Below are positions 33,666-42,457 of a stretch of DNA of 64,000 bases, piece after piece (positions within the stretch are counted from its first letter, which is position 1; each line of letters begins with the position of its first letter). Position numbers and translations under genes: made by a program. The notes beneath the pieces were generated by a model. That model ran no database searches and had not been told where the DNA came from. It saw nothing but the letters and a program-made list of their open reading frames with translations. Source of the DNA: Virgibacillus sp. NKC19-16 (GTDB taxonomy: Bacteria > Bacillota > Bacilli > Bacillales > Amphibacillaceae); assembly GCF_021560035.1 (NCBI RefSeq), contig NZ_CP074373.1, positions 3,282,001-3,346,000 on the forward strand, given 5' to 3'.

Positions 33666-33812
33666 TATCCTGATTCGAAGGGTCTGTCTCCCGTTTTGAA
33701 GCAGTGCTCTCCCGATTTGGATACGCTCTCTCCCGTTTTAGATGTTTTCTCTCCCGATTCAAAGCGCCACCCTCCCGTTTAGGTGGCCTTCTCTCCCGTT
33801 CCACCTCGCCTC
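33666..33812. repeat. Tandem array, 7 units of exactly 21 bp
   Basis: Units start at 33666 (degenerate), 33687, 33708, 33729, 33750, 33771 and 33792. Each begins TCTCCCG followed by TTTTGA/ATTTGG-like bases; the last 8-9 bases vary. On the minus strand this yields a seven-residue periodic open frame (xxxRExx), but there is no ribosome site or known protein. The IS256-family element lies immediately after the last unit, and TCTCCCCGTTCAGG beyond the element looks like a further unit. Confidence 0.8.
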
Positions 33813-33884
33813 CAGTCAAGTACATTTTATTGTGTAAAATCCTATTTACAAGTTTATAGCCACTTTATAGTATTTAGTTGAATC

Positions 33885-33922
33885 TGTTTTGGAAAGGAGG
33901 GGTACCACTCCTTTCCAAAACA
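33885..33922 (-). terminator. Long hairpin inside the IS, after the transposase gene
   Basis: Perfect 15-bp arms TGTTTTGGAAAGGAG (33885-33899) and CTCCTTTCCAAAACA (33908-33922) around an 8-nt loop. No strong T-run follows. It may stop transcription between element and flank. Confidence 0.6.
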
Positions 33923-33947
33923 AATTTTCGCGCGCGATCAGGCCATG

Positions 33948-35120
33948 CTAGTCCCTTTTGAATATGGGTCTTTTCTTTTGCTCTTCTTCCTCATAATCCA
34001 TTAATACAGCTCCAATCAGGCGGAATGCTGATTGCGTATTAGGAAAGATACGTATCACTCTTTCCCTGCGTCTTACCTCTTGATTAAGGCGTTCGAGGGA
34101 ATTTGTACTACGAATAAACTTTTGATATTCTTCTGGTTCATTTAGATACTGAATGGCATCATCAAACCCATTCTCCAGGTTATCAATAACTTTATTCAGC
34201 TTAGAATTATCTTGATAACGACTTACGAATTCATCTTTTCGTTTTCTTGCCATCTCAGGTGTAGATACATCAAAAATTTGTTTTAATTCTTCCTTTACAT
34301 CATTCATGCTTTTCTTTGGTAGCTCATCAATCAGATTCTTCTTAAAATGAACGGTACAACGCTGCCATGAAGTTCCGATAAACACCTTTGGAATAGCTTT
34401 TTTTAGTCCGGAATGAGCATCTGAAATAACCAGTTTTGGTGATTGTAAACCACGTGCGATGAGTTCCCTTAAAAATTCATTCCAGGCTTCGTAGCTTTCT
34501 TCATGACTTACTTTTAAGCCTAGTACTTCTCTTTTATTTCCCTCGTTAAGTCCAGTGGCAATATAAACTGCTTTAGATACCACTTTATGATGCTCACGAA
34601 CTTTGATATACATAGCGTCTACGTATATATACCGATAATATTCGGTGCCTAAAGAACGATTTGCCCATTCATTCACAATTGGGTCCAGTTTCTCAGTGAG
34701 TGAGGATACAAAGGACTTAGAGACATATTCACCACACAATTGTTCTACAACATTTTTTACCTTTCGAGTGGACACACCGTTGACGACCATTTCAAGCATA
34801 GATAAAGCAAATGCCTGATCACAACGTCTATATTTTTCAAATGCAGTGGTTGAAAATTCCCCACTGCGAGTACGAGGCACACATAACTTAACCTTTCCAA
34901 TACTCAACATATAATCTCGATCATAGTAGCCATTTCGATAATCTTGACGTTCATCTGAACGTTCATAAGCACCGGCTTTTAAATACGCATCACGTTCTTT
35001 TTCCATGTACTCGTTCAAAACTAGAACAATAGTTGATTTAACAACGTTATCAATGTTCGAATTCATTAATGACTCTTTTAAAAAGTCCATATCTAGGTTA
35101 AACTGTATCTGGGTCATCAT
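33948..35120 (-). CDS. IS256-family transposase
   Basis: A 390-residue DDE transposase (the canonical IS256 length as I remember it). ATG at 35120 has GGAGG 5 nt ahead; the longer frame upstream has no ribosome site. The catalytic residues can be placed in YIYVDAMY (first Asp), LVISDAHSGL (second Asp) and STNSLERLNQE (Glu). The WQRCTVHFKKN block before the glutamate is typical of the family. The frame is uninterrupted. Confidence 0.95.
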   Translation of the reverse strand: MMTQIQFNLDMDFLKESLMNSNIDNVVKSTIVLVLNEYMEKERDAYLKAGAYERSDERQDYRNGYYDRDYMLSIGKVKLCVPRTRSGEFSTTAFEKYRRCDQAFALSMLEMVVNGVSTRKVKNVVEQLCGEYVSKSFVSSLTEKLDPIVNEWANRSLGTEYYRYIYVDAMYIKVREHHKVVSKAVYIATGLNEGNKREVLGLKVSHEESYEAWNEFLRELIARGLQSPKLVISDAHSGLKKAIPKVFIGTSWQRCTVHFKKNLIDELPKKSMNDVKEELKQIFDVSTPEMARKRKDEFVSRYQDNSKLNKVIDNLENGFDDAIQYLNEPEEYQKFIRSTNSLERLNQEVRRRERVIRIFPNTQSAFRLIGAVLMDYEEEEQKKRPIFKRD

Positions 35121-35238
35121 TAATTCCTCCTTGTTTTTCGTGGTTGTTAAACATTGTATCATAGGAATTAATGTGACCCTTTTTTATTTTCTTTTTACAC
35201 AATTATATGGACTTAATCTCGCCTCCCCCAATTCAACA

Positions 35239-35541
35239 TCAATCTCCCCGTTCAGGATCAGGTCGTGCGGCGGTAAACATCAAGACGATGGCAGTTATAA
35301 TATGCATTATCATACCAACAAATGGAATCCAAGCTATAAGTGATGTTATGACACCTAATATACTACCAGCGGTCATTCCTCTATCTCTATGGGTTAGCAC
35401 CCATGTAATTATATGCAGGAATAGCATGACAATAAGCGGCGTCCAGGCCTGGCTAAGTATATAAATGCCACCTAAAATCGGTATCCCTAGCAGAGCCTCC
35501 AATATTCCAGTTATCCATCGCATAATTCGTGATAAAGACAT
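35239..35541 (-). CDS. Small hypothetical membrane protein
   Basis: A 100-residue protein with three hydrophobic segments (about 10-30, 33-50, 57-90) and a charged tail (RPDPERGD). GGAGG stands at a good distance before the ATG. I do not recognise the family. Its last codons lie 13 bp beyond the right target duplication of the IS element, so the insertion occurred just behind this gene. Confidence 0.65.
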   Translation of the reverse strand: MSLSRIMRWITGILEALLGIPILGGIYILSQAWTPLIVMLFLHIITWVLTHRDRGMTAGSILGVITSLIAWIPFVGMIMHIITAIVLMFTAARPDPERGD

Positions 35542-35745
35542 CGTTTTTCCTCCAATGAAAAAAGTTATATATTAATGTTCCCAATTAAACTAGAAATCAC
35601 ACATCATTATTCCCTGTTTGTATAAAGGAAAATGTTGAAATAGGGCACTCAATATGTATGCTGATTTTCTGGAGATACTTTTGGACCTTCTACCAATTCA
35701 AAGCCGCCTCCGAACATCCACAACAAACACACACCCGATTCCACA

Positions 35746-35780
35746 CAAAAAGCCCCCCGGCCGGCTACGCGAGGAGCTTT
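35746..35780 (-). terminator. Intrinsic terminator of the RND efflux operon
   Basis: A 10-bp stem with two G-U pairs (35750-35759 with 35770-35779) is followed by TTTTT on the minus strand. The rest of 35542-35745 shows no feature. Confidence 0.75.
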
Positions 35781-35789
35781 CTCATTAAC

Positions 35790-38700
35790 TTATACTTCCT
35801 TTTTCTTCTTCCGTTCTGTAATTTTCTTGGTTAAATCATCGAACATAGAATAAACCACTGGTACAAGCAGCAATGTGAACATACTCGAGACGCTGAGTCC
35901 GAATATAATGGTTACGGCTAATGGCTGCTGTAATTCTGCACCTTCGCCTATTGCCAGTGCAATTGGCACCATGGCTAACACAGTTGTTAATGTTGTCATC
36001 AGGATCGGGCGCAATCTGCTGCGACCCGCTTCAATAATGGCTTCATGTTTTTCCATGCCTTTTCGCCTTAGTATATTCATGTAATCGACAAGTACGATCG
36101 AATTATTGACAACGATACCGGCAAGCATGATGAGCCCAATGAATGCGACAGTGCTCAGTGGCAGCCCCGTTACAAGGAATCCGAGCATTACGCCGACTAC
36201 GGTTGTTGGCAGTGCGAACATAATAATTAACGGATACAGGAAATTCTCAAATTGGATTGCCATGACGGCATATACCAGGAATATCGAGAAAACGAGCGCT
36301 AAGGCCAGTTGTGAAAATGCATCCGCCATATCCTCGGCCTGGCCACCCATATTATAGCTATACCCTTCAGGCAAGTTCATGTCTTCAAGTGCTGATTCTA
36401 TATCTCCAACAACACTTCCCAGATCACGACCGCTAATAGCGCTTGTTACGTTCATTTGCGGCTGTTGGTTCTCCCGTAGTAATGCTACAGGTCCTTGTAT
36501 TTGCTCAAACGAAGCAACTTCCTGGAGTGGGACCTGAGATCCGGTTTGGGACTGAATTTTCATATCCTCTAAATCATTAATTGTACTGCGCGTGTCTTCC
36601 GGATAGATCATGGAAACATCCATCTCTTCCCCGGCTTCACTGTACCTAGTGACAACCTGACCATTAAACTGCATTTGAACTTGGCCTAGGATTTGTTCTT
36701 GGTTTAACCCATACATCGCTGCTTGATCATCATTAATGTCGATGTTCATCTGGGGGACGGCCTCATCTGCAGCGGATGAGGGATTAAAGACACCATCGAT
36801 GGATGAAATAGTATTCACAACATCATCCGATAATTCACGCAGGACTTCATGTTCCGGACCATTTAACTGGATCTGAATCGGGTCTCCTGTACTCATGTCA
36901 CTAATTGAACTAACAGTGATTTCTGCTCCAGTGACCGATTGCAGTTCTCCGTCGAGTTCCTGGACTAAGGAATCTGTAGACGTCTCTCTCTCTCCAGCTG
37001 GTATTAACTGCACGGTATAGGTGGCTGTATTTGCACTTGCCCCCATCATGCCGCCCCCACCAACAGAAACATAACTAGAGTCAATGAGATCCTGGTGATT
37101 TGCTAATTCCTCATTTACTTGAATAACTTTTTCCTCGGTATAATCCGCTGAACTTCCGGTTTCTGTTTCCACCTGGATTTGCATTTGACCCTGATCGGAT
37201 GCCGGGATAAACGCTGCACCAACAAATGGTATTAATGCAAGGCTGGCTACAATTGCAATAAGCGTCCCTGCAATCGTTGTTTTACGGTGGTGGAGCACCC
37301 ATTCCAGTGCACTGCGATACTTGCCCCCAAGCCAATGTAGAAAACGGTCAAACCAATAACGGCGGCCACTTTCTGCCATTGCTTTGGATAACATTTTCGA
37401 TGAAAGCATCGGTACGAGCGTGATGGCTACGATAAGGGATGTGACTAACGCAAATGCTACGGCTAACCCGAGTGGTGTAAACAGATCGGCTGCAATACCT
37501 TCCACAAAGATCATTGGCAAAAAGACGACCAATGTTGTAGTGGTGGATGCAATCACTGCCGGCGCAAGCTCTGATGCTCCTTTCGTTGCAGATTCAACTA
37601 AACTGTAACCTCTCTGCCTGTAGGAGTAGATATGTTCTAAAATAACAATCGAACTATCGACCATCATCCCTATTCCTAATGCTAATCCACCTAGCGTTAA
37701 TACATTAAGTGTTTGACCCGTGAAATATAATAGAGCAAATGTCGAGATAAGCGCAATCGGAATCGAAAAACCAATTACAAGCGTTGCGCGTACACTTTTT
37801 AAAAATAGGAGTAAAATAAAAACGGCTATAGCCCCAGCGATTAAGATATTTTGTACAACAGAATCAATGGACATCTGCGTAAATTCGGATGTATCAATGA
37901 TTGTCTCCATATTTACATCCTCAGGCAGGTCCCCACTTAATTCATCCATTCTCTCCTGAATGGTTGTTGCAACATCAACTGTGTTGGCGTCCGTTTTCTT
38001 CATCATGTTTAGGACAATGGAAGGCTCTCCATTTACAAGTGTTGTTGAAGATTCCTTCGTCGTATCATTTACTTCAGCAATGTCTTCTACGTGAACAGTG
38101 GCCCCGGACTCGGATTGAACAATCGTTTGTTCAATATCCTCTAATGACTCAAATTCACCGGTTACACGCAGCTGAAGATCTTTATTCCCTTGTTCAACAT
38201 TGCCGACAGATGCTGATTGATTCGAGCTGTTCAGCGCAGTAGCAATAGTTTGCGGGCTCATACCATATTGCTGCAATTTCTCCTGATCAAGCACTAGTTG
38301 AATTTCGCGCTCCTCGCCACCTTCCACCGTTACAGAAGCAACCCCCTCCTGACGTTCAAAGAATGGCACGATATCATTATTGGCAATCTGTGTTAATTCT
38401 TCCGGATCCCCACCGGTTAACCCCATGGTTACAATTGGCATTTGATCCGGACTAAAGCGCATGATATTTGGTTCTCCTGCTCCCTCCGGAAGGGAACCAC
38501 TAACTTGGTCAACACTTTCACGTACATCGAGTAAGGCCTGATCCAAGTCTGTTCCACTGGTGAACATCATCATAACGAGGGATGAACCGGATTGAGATTG
38601 GGATTGTACGGTATCAATCCCTTCAACGGAACTAACAGCAGCTTCGAGTGGCTGACTAATGACATTTTCTACATCCTGTGGTGCCGCATCTTCATAAGTT

Positions 38701-38846
38701 GTTGCTACAACTGCTACCGGCAATTCAATATCCGGAAAAAGATCTACCGACAAATTACGTACACTTACAATGCCGAGCGCAATGATTGCAAGTACAATCA
38801 TTATGACGCCAACAGGACGTTTAACGGATGTATTTACTAGCTTCAA
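35790..38846 (-). CDS. RND-family multidrug/lipid efflux transporter (AcrB/SwrC type)
   Basis: A 1018-residue proton-driven pump with the standard twofold plan: transmembrane helix 1, a large extracytoplasmic loop (about 35-330), helices 2-6, another helix with loop (about 530-830), and helices 8-12. Typical motifs: VKRPVGVIMIVLAI at the start, GLALGIGMMVDSSIVILE in helix 4 with the proton-relay aspartate, and GIVVNNSIVLVDYMN in the second half. It begins 3 bp after the stop of the membrane fusion protein gene, forming a tetR-MFP-RND operon. In B. subtilis SwrC (YerP) of this type exports surfactin-like lipopeptides; the substrate here is not known. Confidence 0.93.
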   Translation of the reverse strand: MKLVNTSVKRPVGVIMIVLAIIALGIVSVRNLSVDLFPDIELPVAVVATTYEDAAPQDVENVISQPLEAAVSSVEGIDTVQSQSQSGSSLVMMMFTSGTDLDQALLDVRESVDQVSGSLPEGAGEPNIMRFSPDQMPIVTMGLTGGDPEELTQIANNDIVPFFERQEGVASVTVEGGEEREIQLVLDQEKLQQYGMSPQTIATALNSSNQSASVGNVEQGNKDLQLRVTGEFESLEDIEQTIVQSESGATVHVEDIAEVNDTTKESSTTLVNGEPSIVLNMMKKTDANTVDVATTIQERMDELSGDLPEDVNMETIIDTSEFTQMSIDSVVQNILIAGAIAVFILLLFLKSVRATLVIGFSIPIALISTFALLYFTGQTLNVLTLGGLALGIGMMVDSSIVILEHIYSYRQRGYSLVESATKGASELAPAVIASTTTTLVVFLPMIFVEGIAADLFTPLGLAVAFALVTSLIVAITLVPMLSSKMLSKAMAESGRRYWFDRFLHWLGGKYRSALEWVLHHRKTTIAGTLIAIVASLALIPFVGAAFIPASDQGQMQIQVETETGSSADYTEEKVIQVNEELANHQDLIDSSYVSVGGGGMMGASANTATYTVQLIPAGERETSTDSLVQELDGELQSVTGAEITVSSISDMSTGDPIQIQLNGPEHEVLRELSDDVVNTISSIDGVFNPSSAADEAVPQMNIDINDDQAAMYGLNQEQILGQVQMQFNGQVVTRYSEAGEEMDVSMIYPEDTRSTINDLEDMKIQSQTGSQVPLQEVASFEQIQGPVALLRENQQPQMNVTSAISGRDLGSVVGDIESALEDMNLPEGYSYNMGGQAEDMADAFSQLALALVFSIFLVYAVMAIQFENFLYPLIIMFALPTTVVGVMLGFLVTGLPLSTVAFIGLIMLAGIVVNNSIVLVDYMNILRRKGMEKHEAIIEAGRSRLRPILMTTLTTVLAMVPIALAIGEGAELQQPLAVTIIFGLSVSSMFTLLLVPVVYSMFDDLTKKITERKKKKEV

Positions 38847-38849
38847 AGT

Positions 38850-39722
38850 TTATTCCCCTTCCACAACGTTTACTGCGCTGCCATCATTTAGAGTCAATTG
38901 CCCATCGACAACGATCTCATCTCCTGCTTGAACTTCGCCTTCGATGGCCGTTTCATCGGATTGTGTTTCCTGAACGGTTACAGCTATTTGGTTTGCAATC
39001 TGATCACCATCGATAACATAGACAAAAGCCTCATCATCAACACGAGTAATCGCCTCTGTCGGAACGATAATGGATTCTTCTACCCTGTTCTCAGGAACGC
39101 TCATCTCTCCAATCATTCCAGGCAGGATATCTCCATCTTCATTCTCAACTGTTGCTTCTACCGGATATAACCCTGTATCGTCAGGCATCTTACCAATTTC
39201 AGTAATTTCTGCTTCATATTCATTATCATCAATCACAACATCCAATGTATCTTCCGTTGAAAAAAGCTTTTGAACATCGGCTGTTACGCTAAATGTCAAA
39301 ATCATGCTATCCAGATCAGCAACAACGGCTAATGGCTCTTCTGTGCTTACCCTGTCCCCTTCTGAGGCTTCTAAATTTGTGATTTCCCCTGCAGCTGATG
39401 CTGTTATATCCTGATTTCCAGCAGGCGTAGCTATGGTCGCAATCAGATCATCTTCTTCTACCTGATCACCATTTTCCACCTCTAATGTATCAACTTCACC
39501 TGGGTTTTGAAGCCCAACTGGTGCTGTGCTTGATGGGGACGTGCGTCCATACACCAATCTGTCAATAACTAAATCACCTTCTGTCGCCTCAACCGTTTCC
39601 ACCTGTGTTGGAATCTCTTCCTCTTCTTCTTCATTTTCATTTGTATCATCTTCTTCGGTACATGCGGCTAACAGCATAATGAGTACAATTGCAATCATGC
39701 CAAAAAGTATTCGCTTCATCAT
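38850..39722 (-). CDS. RND efflux membrane fusion (HlyD/AcrA-type) lipoprotein
   Basis: A 290-residue lipoprotein (LLAACTEE lipobox) with an acidic linker rich in Glu and Asn. The biotinyl-lipoyl-like hairpin is visible: VDTLEVENGDQVEEDDLIATI and, further on, ITNLEASEGDRVSTEEPLAVV, flanking only a very short helical section, as usual in Gram-positive MFPs. A beta-barrel and a membrane-proximal domain follow (ILPGMIGEMSVPENRVEE; ITRVDDEAFVYVIDGD). It is the middle gene of the operon. Confidence 0.9.
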   Translation of the reverse strand: MMKRILFGMIAIVLIMLLAACTEEDDTNENEEEEEEIPTQVETVEATEGDLVIDRLVYGRTSPSSTAPVGLQNPGEVDTLEVENGDQVEEDDLIATIATPAGNQDITASAAGEITNLEASEGDRVSTEEPLAVVADLDSMILTFSVTADVQKLFSTEDTLDVVIDDNEYEAEITEIGKMPDDTGLYPVEATVENEDGDILPGMIGEMSVPENRVEESIIVPTEAITRVDDEAFVYVIDGDQIANQIAVTVQETQSDETAIEGEVQAGDEIVVDGQLTLNDGSAVNVVEGE

Positions 39723-39744
39723 TCGTTCTCCTCACCTTAATAAT

Positions 39745-40623
39745 TTAATGTAAAAGCTCCACCTGCAGAACGCTAGCCAGTTGTTCGCATTCATCCTGCA
39801 TCTCTTTGAACCCCCTGAAATGTGCGAGCAACCCTTGTATCACTACAGGACGCGTTTTATTTTTATCTGCTTCTTTTTCAATCGCGTCAACCACTTCCTG
39901 GAGCTGTTTGATTTTTGCCGGATTTTCGTCCAATTTCTTGATTTTCTCACTTAATTTTATCAAACTATTCGAGATCATCTGTTCCGATGTTTTATTTTCT
40001 GTGAGATATTCACGCGGAATACGACCAATGGTGGTCAGCGCTTCTTCCTTCGCGGTGAGCATGCCGTGGACAATATCATCCAGCCTGCGAATAAGGAACG
40101 CGCTCAATTTATCGCGTTCGATATGTATATTATCAATGACAATCCATTTAAAATAACCATTTATTAACCCTTCAAACTGAATAACTGCATCAACGATTAA
40201 TTCCTCAACTTTATCAGCATAGATGTTTTGTATCGACTCGCTTAACCAATGGAAATTTTCCATTTTCATCTGTCTCATCAGTTTATCCGTATGCTGCCCA
40301 ACGGAGATATTTTCACGCAGGTGCATAATAATAAATTCTTTATAATGATAGATATAGTCGATTAGGATGGTGAGCTGTTTCTCCAGAATTTCCCGGGGAG
40401 AATGGTTCTCCTGCTTTACTCGATTGAACCTCTGGGTAATTTCTGTATGGAAAAAACGGTAAGCTGTTTCGATAAATTCCTCTTTCGATTGAAAATATAA
40501 ATAAAATGCGCCCTTCGATACCCCAGCTTCACTAGCAATTTCCTGGATAGATGTATTGTGGTAGCCTTGCGTGGCAACTAACCTTACGCCAGCCTCAATT
40601 AACTTCATTTTCTTTTCATTCAT
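39745..40623 (-). CDS. TetR/AcrR-family transcriptional regulator of the efflux operon
   Basis: A 292-residue regulator, longer than the usual 190-210. Residues about 8-60 form the TetR helix-turn-helix (TSIQEIASEAGVSKGAFYLYF), followed by a ligand-binding helical domain and an extra C-terminal helical stretch rich in Lys/Glu. ATG at 40623 has GGGTG upstream; a GTG four codons earlier is the alternative. It is the first gene of the operon, and a near-perfect palindrome sits in its leader, so autorepression released by an efflux substrate is likely. Confidence 0.9.
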   Translation of the reverse strand: MNEKKMKLIEAGVRLVATQGYHNTSIQEIASEAGVSKGAFYLYFQSKEEFIETAYRFFHTEITQRFNRVKQENHSPREILEKQLTILIDYIYHYKEFIIMHLRENISVGQHTDKLMRQMKMENFHWLSESIQNIYADKVEELIVDAVIQFEGLINGYFKWIVIDNIHIERDKLSAFLIRRLDDIVHGMLTAKEEALTTIGRIPREYLTENKTSEQMISNSLIKLSEKIKKLDENPAKIKQLQEVVDAIEKEADKNKTRPVVIQGLLAHFRGFKEMQDECEQLASVLQVELLH

Positions 40624-40678
40624 AGTTCTGTACACCCAATTTCGTTATCCGAATTTCTGTAAAAAATAGTATGACATG

Positions 40679-40702
40679 AAATGACTTACCGGTCAGTCAT
40701 TT
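40679..40702. promoter_or_regulatory. TetR-type operator
   Basis: AAATGACT - TACCGGTC - AGTCATTT is a 24-bp palindrome with one mismatched pair, of the TGAC-nACCGGTn-GTCA type bound by many TetR regulators. It lies about 56 bp before the tetR start and downstream of the predicted -10 box. Confidence 0.8.
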
Positions 40703-40725
40703 TTTTGTAAATTAACTACCTTTCC

Positions 40726-40754
40726 ATTATACATAGCTGATTAACTACAAGCAA
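40726..40754 (-). promoter_or_regulatory. Promoter of the tetR-MFP-RND operon
   Basis: On the minus strand TTGCTT (40749-40754) and a consensus TATAAT (40726-40731) are spaced by 17 nt. Transcription should begin near 40719, so the operator would cover about +17 to +40 and act as a roadblock. Confidence 0.65.
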
Positions 40755-40778
40755 CTAATTGTTTGTGTATTTGGATAA

Positions 40779-41264
40779 TCATGTCCAAATACCTTCTCCA
40801 AAGATGTTGCTACGGTTGAAATATAAAATAAGTTGGCTTGCCCGCTTATGTTGCATATCAACGGTATTGTATGAAGCATTTACATAAATTCCTGAACCAT
40901 CATGAAAACCGATAAATGTTTTGTCATCACGTTCCACATAGAATTTGATCTGATGAAATGCCAAAAATACACAGTCCTTATTTTTAAGCGAAGTTGTTGG
41001 CATCATATATATGTTGCTATCCGTATCAATAGGAATTGGTAACTTACTTGCAGAATTCAAGATCTCCTTTACAGCATCCTTTCTTCCTTTTAGACTTGAA
41101 GCAAACGCTTTACAGCTCTGATCAAGGATGTATTCCAGTGTATAGCTGGAATGCCTCTTTCTACCTTCTTCTAAAATTTGTGTACGATAATAGGTTGCGT
41201 CCTTTCTCATAATCGCTTTTGTCTGTTTCCCAATGATGTATACCGGTGCTCCTCCCTTTCCCAT
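40779..41264 (-). CDS. comK: Competence transcription factor ComK family protein
   Basis: A 161-residue protein of the ComK family, the activator of DNA-uptake genes. The family core is clear: DQSCKAFASSLKGRKDAVKEI and, about 15 residues later, PIPIDTDSNIYMMPTTS followed by CVFLAFHQIKFY. Compared with B. subtilis ComK (192 residues) it is about 30 residues shorter, mainly at the C-terminal end, as I recall for other non-Bacillus ComK proteins. The frame is intact, without phage insertion. The ribosome site is an AGGGGGAAAAGGG stretch. Its target genes are not in the window. Confidence 0.85.
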   Translation of the reverse strand: MGKGGAPVYIIGKQTKAIMRKDATYYRTQILEEGRKRHSSYTLEYILDQSCKAFASSLKGRKDAVKEILNSASKLPIPIDTDSNIYMMPTTSLKNKDCVFLAFHQIKFYVERDDKTFIGFHDGSGIYVNASYNTVDMQHKRASQLILYFNRSNIFGEGIWT

Positions 41265-41395
41265 CCCTTTTCCCCCTGCCGTTTTAAGCTTATTTTATCC
41301 TGTGTAACGAATAATTCCAAATATTAACTGTCGAATTAGGAGGTTTTTTAACGATTAGTTCATCATATTGTAAAAAACATCGAAAATTTAACATA

Positions 41396-41436
41396 ACAAA
41401 AAAGAACGGCTCACTAACTATATTAGAAGCCGTTCT
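41396..41436 (-). terminator. Intrinsic terminator of the small lipoprotein gene
   Basis: AGAACGGCT (41403-41411) pairs with AGCCGTTCT (41428-41436), and TTTTTT follows on the minus strand. Confidence 0.9.
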
Positions 41437-41457
41437 GCTTTATGTTCAATTATACCC

Positions 41458-41796
41458 TTATTGATCACCTTGTCCGCCTTGGTTATCTTCATCGTCTTCA
41501 AGGTTATCATTTGGTTCTTCTTGCTGCATGTTATCTTCTTCGCCTGTGTCGTTAACACCTGTGCCATTACCATTGTTGTCATTGCCATTATTTGTTCCAT
41601 TGTTGCCATTATCATTACCATTCATCCCGCCGTTTTCTTCCTCAGTAGGATTCTGGTTACCGTTATCATCTTCTTGGTTTAATGGAGCCTCTTCCTCATT
41701 CTCTGCAGGATCCTGCCCATCATTTGTTCCACATGCAGCTAGTAATGATATAGCTAAAATCGGTGCACCAAATTTCATTAATATCTTTTTTTCCAT
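41458..41796 (-). CDS. Low-complexity acidic lipoprotein
   Basis: A 112-residue protein with a clear lipoprotein signal (SLLAACGTN, cysteine near residue 22). The mature part has almost no hydrophobic residues and is made of Asn, Asp, Glu, Gly and Gln, with a run of NGNDNGNNG-type repeats. It should be lipid-anchored and disordered at the cell surface. I do not recognise a family. It has its own terminator. Confidence 0.75.
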   Translation of the reverse strand: MEKKILMKFGAPILAISLLAACGTNDGQDPAENEEEAPLNQEDDNGNQNPTEEENGGMNGNDNGNNGTNNGNDNNGNGTGVNDTGEEDNMQQEEPNDNLEDDEDNQGGQGDQ

Positions 41797-41900
41797 AACA
41801 AGTTTCCTCCTTTGTTAGTTGCTATCGCCATTAGCTTAACCATATTCAAAGAAGTAATACTTATTTTTTCTACTTTTTGAGAGTGTTTACAAAATCATTG

Positions 41901-42323
41901 TTATTTTATCGCAAAGGTTATTTCTGCCTCACAGGCTAATTCCCCGTCTACTGTAGCAACGCCTTTTCCTTTGCCAATCGGTCCTTTTAGACGCGTGATT
42001 TCAACTTCCAATTTAAGCTGATCACCTGGTTTTACTTGGCGTTTGAAACGACATTTATCCACACCTGCCAGAAAGCCCAGCTTACCTTTGTTCTCTTCGA
42101 TGCCAAGTACGGCAATTGCTCCAACTTGAGCCATTGCCTCAACAATTAATACACCTGGCATCACCGCATACTTTGGAAAATGCCCTTGAAAAAATGGCTC
42201 ATTAACCGTGACATTTTTAATCCCGGTAACGCGTTTACCTTCTTCCATCTCCGTTACTTTATCAACCAGTAAAAAAGGGTAACGATGTGGAATAATTTCT
42301 TTGATTTGTTCACTATCCAACAT
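41901..42323 (-). CDS. fabZ: 3-hydroxyacyl-[acyl-carrier-protein] dehydratase FabZ
   Basis: A 140-residue hot-dog-fold enzyme of fatty-acid elongation that removes water from 3-hydroxyacyl-ACP. The catalytic pair is H48 in [12 protein letters not shown] and E62 in [19 protein letters not shown] near the start is also typical. It follows the flagellar and mbl genes, the order I know from B. subtilis (ywpB). Confidence 0.96.
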   Translation of the reverse strand: MLDSEQIKEIIPHRYPFLLVDKVTEMEEGKRVTGIKNVTVNEPFFQGHFPKYAVMPGVLIVEAMAQVGAIAVLGIEENKGKLGFLAGVDKCRFKRQVKPGDQLKLEVEITRLKGPIGKGKGVATVDGELACEAEITFAIK

Positions 42324-42457
42324 ATAATCTCTCCCATGCTTGTCTTTATTTCATTATAGCAAAATATTTCTTCATGAAAAGGTAAAGCTGGGCATACGTA
42401 TATATAATAATATGATTTTCTCTGATAAAGGAGAATTGCTCAGGGAGGAGGGAAACG

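Larger units (their letters stand above)
33814..35218 (-). mobile_element. IS256-family insertion sequence with terminal inverted repeats and 8-bp target duplication
   Basis: The 1405-bp element has 26-bp imperfect ends (33814-33839 and 35193-35218) sharing ATTGTGTAAAA and resembling, from memory, the ends of IS256. It is flanked by a perfect 8-bp direct repeat TCGCCTCC (33806-33813 and 35219-35226), the expected target duplication. The transposase frame is intact, so the copy may be active. Confidence 0.93.

Noticed and set aside
33666-33812. CRISPR array
   Set aside because: The period is only 21 bp, the units diverge, there are no spacers of 30-40 bp and no cas genes.
33469-33825. 118-codon minus-strand frame with RE-rich heptads
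   Set aside because: It is produced by the 21-bp array, crosses the zwf terminator and the zwf 3' end, and has no ribosome site.
33948-35120. Possibility that the IS256 transposase gene is a truncated remnant
   Set aside because: Length, catalytic residues, both ends and target duplication are intact.
37901-38242. 113-codon plus-strand frame in the RND gene
   Set aside because: Opposite-strand shadow of a well conserved transporter.
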